Below are positions 60,270 through 64,000 of a stretch of DNA of 64,000 bases, piece by piece. Location of the stretch: assembly GCA_903926205.1 (NCBI GenBank), contig CAIYID010000078.1:44269-108268 (forward strand), written 5' to 3'. The notes beneath the pieces are model-generated. The model made no database searches. It saw only the letters and a program-made list of their open reading frames with translations, and was not told the DNA's origin. Both the position numbers and the translations under genes were made by a program. Origin of the DNA: an uncultured Bdellovibrionales bacterium. GTDB taxonomy: Bacteria > Bdellovibrionota > Bdellovibrionia > Bdellovibrionales > Bdellovibrionaceae. Within the stretch, counting starts at the first letter, position 1. Each line of letters begins with the position of its first letter.

Positions 60270-60797
60270 ATGATAAAAACCACGTCAAGACTGATTATTG
60301 CTACGATTTGTGTTTTCATAACGGCTTGTCAAACAACGCCCTATGATGCTCGTAAAAAAATTGAGGCACCAGGCAATTTTGTGACGAGAACTTTTTATCC
60401 GGGTCAACTCACTCAAGAGGCAAAGAGCGTCAATCTTTTTGATGTCATCAATGATTTAAAAGTGAAGCCCGGAACTTCGGCAAAGGGTGAGTCGGCACAA
60501 ATGTGGGCTTATGCATCTTGGGGATTAACGGGACTCGGTGTCGTTATCGGTGGTATGGGCATTTTTCAAAGCAATAACTCAAACCTCATGCTTGGAGCTC
60601 TAGCGCTTGGCGGAGGAGTTGGTGCTGCTTATTTTATGGATAAGAACCTCATGGAGGGTGTTCAAATTCATAATTCTGGGCCTTCTCGAAAAAAACATGG
60701 AATGCAGGATTTTGATTTCAATATCAAACTCGCTCGGGTTGGTCTTTTCGAAAATAGCAACATGATCCCTGTGCTCGGCTTTAGCGCCAATTTCTAA
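60270..60797 (+). CDS. Lipoprotein of unknown function
   Basis: A 175-residue lipoprotein: LIIATICVFITAC gives a lipidated Cys at about residue 18. Two hydrophobic glycine-rich stretches (WAYASWGLTGLGVVIGGMGIF and LMLGALALGGGVGAAYFM) may be membrane-inserted, and the end resembles a beta strand (IPVLGFSANF). ATG 60270 follows AGGTGATGGA; a TTG at 60255 is less likely. It overlaps the convergent YccF gene by 4 bases. Confidence 0.65.
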   Translation: MIKTTSRLIIATICVFITACQTTPYDARKKIEAPGNFVTRTFYPGQLTQEAKSVNLFDVINDLKVKPGTSAKGESAQMWAYASWGLTGLGVVIGGMGIFQSNNSNLMLGALALGGGVGAAYFMDKNLMEGVQIHNSGPSRKKHGMQDFDFNIKLARVGLFENSNMIPVLGFSANF

Positions 60798-61177
60798 AAT
60801 TCAATTTTTTTACCGATGGGCGCTATTGAAATTCGCGCCAATTTTAAATGCTGAATTGCAAATGGAATCCCAATAAGGGTAATTGCAAAAATAAAAGCCC
60901 AAAACAAGTGAATCAGGGCTAACCAAAATCCTCCAAAAACAAACCAGAGGATATTGCCGATAAACCCGAAGGGCCCCGTGCCGAGGTCGGAGGTTTTTCG
61001 GGTGGCTACTTTCGAGCCAAAAGGCCAGAGGGTAAGCAGACCAATGTTAAAGGCGGCTCGTGCCCAAGGAATTCCGATAATTGAAATGACCATGAAGAGG
61101 GCGGCCGTGAACCACGAAATCGCCACGGACCACCCACCAAAAATCAGCCACAAGATGTTCATCAATAAATTAATCAT
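60794..61177 (-). CDS. YccF-like inner-membrane protein (DUF307)
   Basis: A 127-residue membrane protein with the duplicated YccF pattern: NILWLIFGGWSVAISWFTAA followed by SIIGIPWARAAFNIGLLTLWPFG, then NILWFVFGGFWLALIHLFWA followed by TLIGIPFAIQHLKLARISIAPIG. Four helices. The family is widespread and of unknown function. Stops inside the convergent lipoprotein gene end. Confidence 0.88.
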   Translation of the reverse strand: MINLLMNILWLIFGGWSVAISWFTAALFMVISIIGIPWARAAFNIGLLTLWPFGSKVATRKTSDLGTGPFGFIGNILWFVFGGFWLALIHLFWAFIFAITLIGIPFAIQHLKLARISIAPIGKKIEF

Positions 61178-61466
61178 GATGACTTTATTTTTAGACTAAA
61201 AATTGAAAATCTTCAAATAAATTGGTCAGCATAATACCCGCACTTTTCTTAAGTGAGAGTCTTTAGCTCAAGGGAGTGTTCAAGGTCCACGCAGGACACA
61301 CTCGCTAGGTCAATGTCAGACAAGTGAAGTGAGTGAAGTGACGTTGAATGACTCATTGTCGAGATCATCGACGGTGATTTTGCTCATATTCAACTATAGG
61401 CAGCTTCGCTTTGGCCTGATTTTGGCTTAGAAAACGCTCGGAAAGATCAACTCTAAGGAAATATCT

Positions 61467-61982
61467 ATGTCTAAATTTTTAAATATTTTTATTTGTCTGG
61501 CTTTTTCGCTGAATACAATGAGTTTGGCTCATGCGGAAGCTTCTAATGCTGAATTGAATGACCTCATCGATGCGTCCCAAGGCAAATCAAGCGTAGAAGC
61601 ACAAGCGATCATTAGAAAAGCTTACGCGGCATTGTACGAAATAGATAATCTGAAGAAAACAATTAAAACAACTCAGCAAGAAAATAATGATTATAAAAAT
61701 CAAGGTTATCTTTATATCGGTATTTCAGCCTTGCTGCTTGCTGGAACGATCTATGGAGTTTGGACAAAGTCAGAGGTTCTTGATGGTATTTTGCCTTTAA
61801 GAATTGCCGGCGATTACGGATTGGGAATTTTTGGCGGAATGTTAACCATAATTAGTGCGGGCCTTGGGAAAAGTTTCTTTATAAAGGTGGATGTAAAAAA
61901 ATTGAACGGGTTGGTTGATCTTCTTAATCAACGTGAGATGGAATATAATGCGCAAATAAAACTTCTTCAAAACGAAAAATAA
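61467..61982 (+). CDS. Exported protein of unknown function, two membrane segments
   Basis: A 171-residue protein with a signal peptide (FLNIFICLAFSLNTMSLAHA). A short helical region (residues about 40-70), two hydrophobic segments (GYLYIGISALLLAGTIYG and LGIFGGMLTIISAGLG) and a C-terminal coiled coil (LNGLVDLLNQREMEYNAQI) follow. No family recognised. It is two bases before the next gene, so the pair is an operon. The 289-base gap upstream holds only short repeats such as GTGAAGTGA twice. Confidence 0.65.
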   Translation: MSKFLNIFICLAFSLNTMSLAHAEASNAELNDLIDASQGKSSVEAQAIIRKAYAALYEIDNLKKTIKTTQQENNDYKNQGYLYIGISALLLAGTIYGVWTKSEVLDGILPLRIAGDYGLGIFGGMLTIISAGLGKSFFIKVDVKKLNGLVDLLNQREMEYNAQIKLLQNEK

Positions 61983-61984
61983 GC

Positions 61985-62707
61985 ATGCGCGGCTGGGCTC
62001 TGGTTTTCTTTATGATTCAACCACTCTTTTTTTGGGAGGGCGCTCGCGCCGAGGGGCTCGTCCAATGTAAAAATATTTTCCGAGCCAAAACTTTACTATC
62101 CTCAACGCTGGTGTCTGTAAAACGGCCGTTAAACCAAGAAAAAGAATTTATTCTAGCAAAAAGTGCTGTCGAAGAGGCTCTGAAAAAGCAAAACTTGTTA
62201 AAGAGAATCGCTAGCAATAATTATGTGCAAAATAGTTTTTTTGTAATGAGCTTGATTCAATCTATTTCTTCGCCTTTTCCGTTTATTTATCTTCCAGAAT
62301 ACAATTTAAAACTCAGTGAAAATGAGGCACATTTTGTTTTAGAAAAAGGCATAGACTCTGAAGAAGCTCGGCACTTGATTGATCGTAAAACTCCCTTGAT
62401 TAAAAAACTAAATCTATATAATAAGGCACGAAAAGTCTATCTGACCGTCATGATTGGGGCGTTGAGCTTTTACACTGTAAATAACCTCTGGAATCGTTGG
62501 GAGCAAGCCGATGATAATGCGAAACAAAATGGAGCGATCGTTCTTCAGCAGATCACCGAGGCAGTGAAGAAAGCTCCAGATGTGAAAGCGCTGAGCTATC
62601 AAGATATTCATTATCAGCAGACGATCAATTTATATATTGAAAGAAAAGGACATCCTCCCAGTGAGGAAGAACTTCAATTTATCTACAAAAAAATTTACGC
62701 TGATTGA
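61985..62707 (+). CDS. Exported protein of unknown function
   Basis: A 240-residue protein with a signal-like start (ALVFFMIQPLFFWEGARA) and a mostly helical body. A hydrophobic stretch lies at about residues 152-170 (VYLTVMIGALSFYTVNNLW). The C-terminal segment INLYIERKGHPPSEEELQFI is soluble-looking. No family recognised. It is co-transcribed with the preceding gene; the two may form an envelope complex. Confidence 0.65.
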   Translation: MRGWALVFFMIQPLFFWEGARAEGLVQCKNIFRAKTLLSSTLVSVKRPLNQEKEFILAKSAVEEALKKQNLLKRIASNNYVQNSFFVMSLIQSISSPFPFIYLPEYNLKLSENEAHFVLEKGIDSEEARHLIDRKTPLIKKLNLYNKARKVYLTVMIGALSFYTVNNLWNRWEQADDNAKQNGAIVLQQITEAVKKAPDVKALSYQDIHYQQTINLYIERKGHPPSEEELQFIYKKIYAD

Positions 62708-62771
62708 TTGTAATTAGACGAAGAAATTAAAGCGCAGGGTCGTACTCTGACAAGGCTCTGACAAGGAAATT

Positions 62772-62795
62772 TGACTGACCCTCAAAGGTCAGTCA
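62772..62795 (-). terminator. 9-bp hairpin at the end of the barrel gene
   Basis: TGACTGACC, loop CTCAAA, GGTCAGTCA; the stop codon of the minus-strand gene lies in the loop. Followed in the minus direction by AATTTCC, so termination is only moderately supported. It is next to a tandem duplication of CTCTGACAAGG. Confidence 0.5.
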
Positions 62796-64000
62796 GCCAA
62801 TTGAGTGAAGCACTCAAGGTGTATTTTGAGTAGGTGTACAATGATTCGCTGGAGTTGTTTGTTAAAACAGTGCCAATAAAAAGTGCAGATAATTTTGGAG
62901 TGAGAGGATGGCGTAGCCCAGCACTGAATTGAAGGGCTGAATCTTTTCTTCCCAAGGAATTTTGCGCGTAATCCGAATAGGAAAGTCCCAGCCGTGCATT
63001 CACGAAGTTATTGGTCAGCCAGGGTTGGGAGTAATCAATAGCCGCATTCAGCTGATAATAGGTTTGGTTGGCGCCATCAGCATTATTGTCTGCAAGACTG
63101 GATTCTAAGGTCCAGGCGGTTTCTTTTTTTAAGTCACGAAACCAGGTGTTGTTCCAAACGAAAGTGAGTTTGTAAGCAGACAGTTGATCAACATCGCTTT
63201 GAGAAACCAAAGAAACATCACGACGAAACTCAGCGCTGTAGACTTCCAGGCGATTTTCATTTTCCAAAAAAGTCCAATCCAAGCGGCCTACGTAGGATTC
63301 AATGATCGGCGTGCGACTGCCAACACTGCTCACGTCCATATTAATTTGCTCATAACCAGGGCTGAAGGTGAATTGTCCGCTAGTGCCAAAAGCCGTGCCC
63401 CGCCAACGATAGGGAGCGTACAGAGTGAGTTCTTGCGGATCGACAGCGCTATAAGTGGAGTTACTAGAAAAATTTGTATTCGTGGAATAGACATCGCTGT
63501 AATTGCCTTGTACGGCCCATTCACGAGTTTCTTCGTAAAGGGCTCGATATTCGGCAAAAGCTTGGTAGGTGGTGCGCAGTCCTGCAATGTTAGTGGCCGC
63601 GTTGGCATCTGCTGCATTAAGAATATTGGAGTCGTAGTTGAATCCACCGGCCAAATTGATCGTCCACCGTTTAGATTTTTTTTGCAAGAAGGCCTGAGCG
63701 TTGGCAATTTGATCTAAATAAGCTTCCGCTTGATTGTCCAAATTATGATCTTCTGAATGATCAATGACCCAGTCGAATTCTTTCTTTGCTGAGTCAAATT
63801 GTTCCAATTGTAAATCCAAAACGCCAGTAAAAAAAACCGCCATTGTTTTTAATTTCGATTCTTCCGAGAGGACCACGTTTTCAAATTCTTTGCGAGCTTG
63901 AGCGAAATCTTTTAATTTCAGGAGATCAAGCGCTCGAAAATACTGTTTTTCTGTAGTATTGATGGACGGGTCGTTAGCTAAATCCAAGATCGACAGGGAC
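62782..64000 (-). CDS. TPR plus outer-membrane beta-barrel protein, 5' end beyond window
   Basis: About 405 C-terminal residues are present and the frame is open to base 64000, so the true start is probably outside; the first candidate start inside is TTG 63987. The N-terminal 115 residues are TPR-like (YFRALDLLKLKDFAQARKEFENVV, FDSAKKEFDWVIDHS). From about residue 120 the sequence is a barrel of alternating strands (WTINLAGGFNYDSNIL, YSAEFRRDVSLVS, FVNARLGLSYSDYAQNS). The layout resembles surface-assembly modifiers of the DUF560 type, which is a guess at best. Confidence 0.65.
   Translation of the reverse strand, partial: SLSILDLANDPSINTTEKQYFRALDLLKLKDFAQARKEFENVVLSEESKLKTMAVFFTGVLDLQLEQFDSAKKEFDWVIDHSEDHNLDNQAEAYLDQIANAQAFLQKKSKRWTINLAGGFNYDSNILNAADANAATNIAGLRTTYQAFAEYRALYEETREWAVQGNYSDVYSTNTNFSSNSTYSAVDPQELTLYAPYRWRGTAFGTSGQFTFSPGYEQINMDVSSVGSRTPIIESYVGRLDWTFLENENRLEVYSAEFRRDVSLVSQSDVDQLSAYKLTFVWNNTWFRDLKKETAWTLESSLADNNADGANQTYYQLNAAIDYSQPWLTNNFVNARLGLSYSDYAQNSLGRKDSALQFSAGLRHPLTPKLSALFIGTVLTNNSSESLYTYSKYTLSASLNWLTDL

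Overview
The window looks like a chromosomal segment of a Gram-negative, AT-leaning, predatory-type bacterium of the Bdellovibrionota (Bdellovibrio/Pseudobdellovibrio relatives). This is an inference from gene content and style: a type II secretion system, alternative complex III beside ResB/CcsA haem attachment, a eukaryotic-type NADP isocitrate dehydrogenase, class II ribonucleotide reductase, many orphan sensor kinases, FecR/barrel proteins and many short secreted proteins of unknown function. I recognised no rRNA or tRNA genes, insertion sequences, prophage or CRISPR array.

Layout. 1-3956 (minus): type II secretion gspC and the first part of gspD, then a cobalamin adenosyltransferase followed by a GNAT-like protein. 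4005-15552 (plus): an N-formylglutamate amidohydrolase-like gene, ResB and CcsA (cytochrome c maturation), and the six-gene alternative complex III operon actABCDEF. 15654-24642: isocitrate dehydrogenase, glnS (minus), thrS and infC with an AUU start codon, two secreted unknowns and an RhlE-like helicase. 24890-35050: a signalling region with a receiver/histidine kinase pair, a FecR-domain barrel protein, a membrane CheA-like kinase, a small XRE regulator, an 11-site multihaem cytochrome, a cyclopropane fatty acid synthase and a 6-TM kinase. 35170-38461: a possible relic of a histidine ammonia-lyase, plsC, and a phosphonopyruvate decarboxylase/Fe-alcohol dehydrogenase pair. 38414-43480 (minus): a five-gene Lol-like system (LolA-like carrier, two FtsX/MacB-type permeases, ATPase, beta-barrel).

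43600-51020 is the most interesting locus. A divergent cluster surrounds a MerR regulator with a C-terminal cobalamin-binding domain (LitR/CarH type, predicted B12 light sensor). One arm encodes DUF3833, a secreted protein, DUF2878 and an SDR; the other encodes an NTF2-like protein, an FAD oxidoreductase, DUF1365 and a CFA-like methyltransferase. Similar gene sets elsewhere belong to photo-oxidative-stress and furan/methyl fatty-acid regulons. A dyad flanked by two opposed promoter candidates lies between the arms.

51128-64000: a secreted protein behind a hexamer repeat, an HD-GYP protein with a degenerate receiver and a cytosolic kinase, a 23-bp repeat array forming a chain of ATGA-coupled mini-ORFs, B12-dependent nrdJ, a secreted tyrosine-phosphatase-like protein behind a G9 tract, htpG, several small envelope proteins and an edge-truncated TPR/barrel protein.

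A theme across the window is adenosylcobalamin: its maker (PduO-type adenosyltransferase) and two predicted users (the MerR regulator and NrdJ) are all present. A second theme is c-type cytochromes: CcsA/ResB, ActA, ActE and the multihaem protein. All functional calls rest on reading the sequence and on recall of the families; no search was run.
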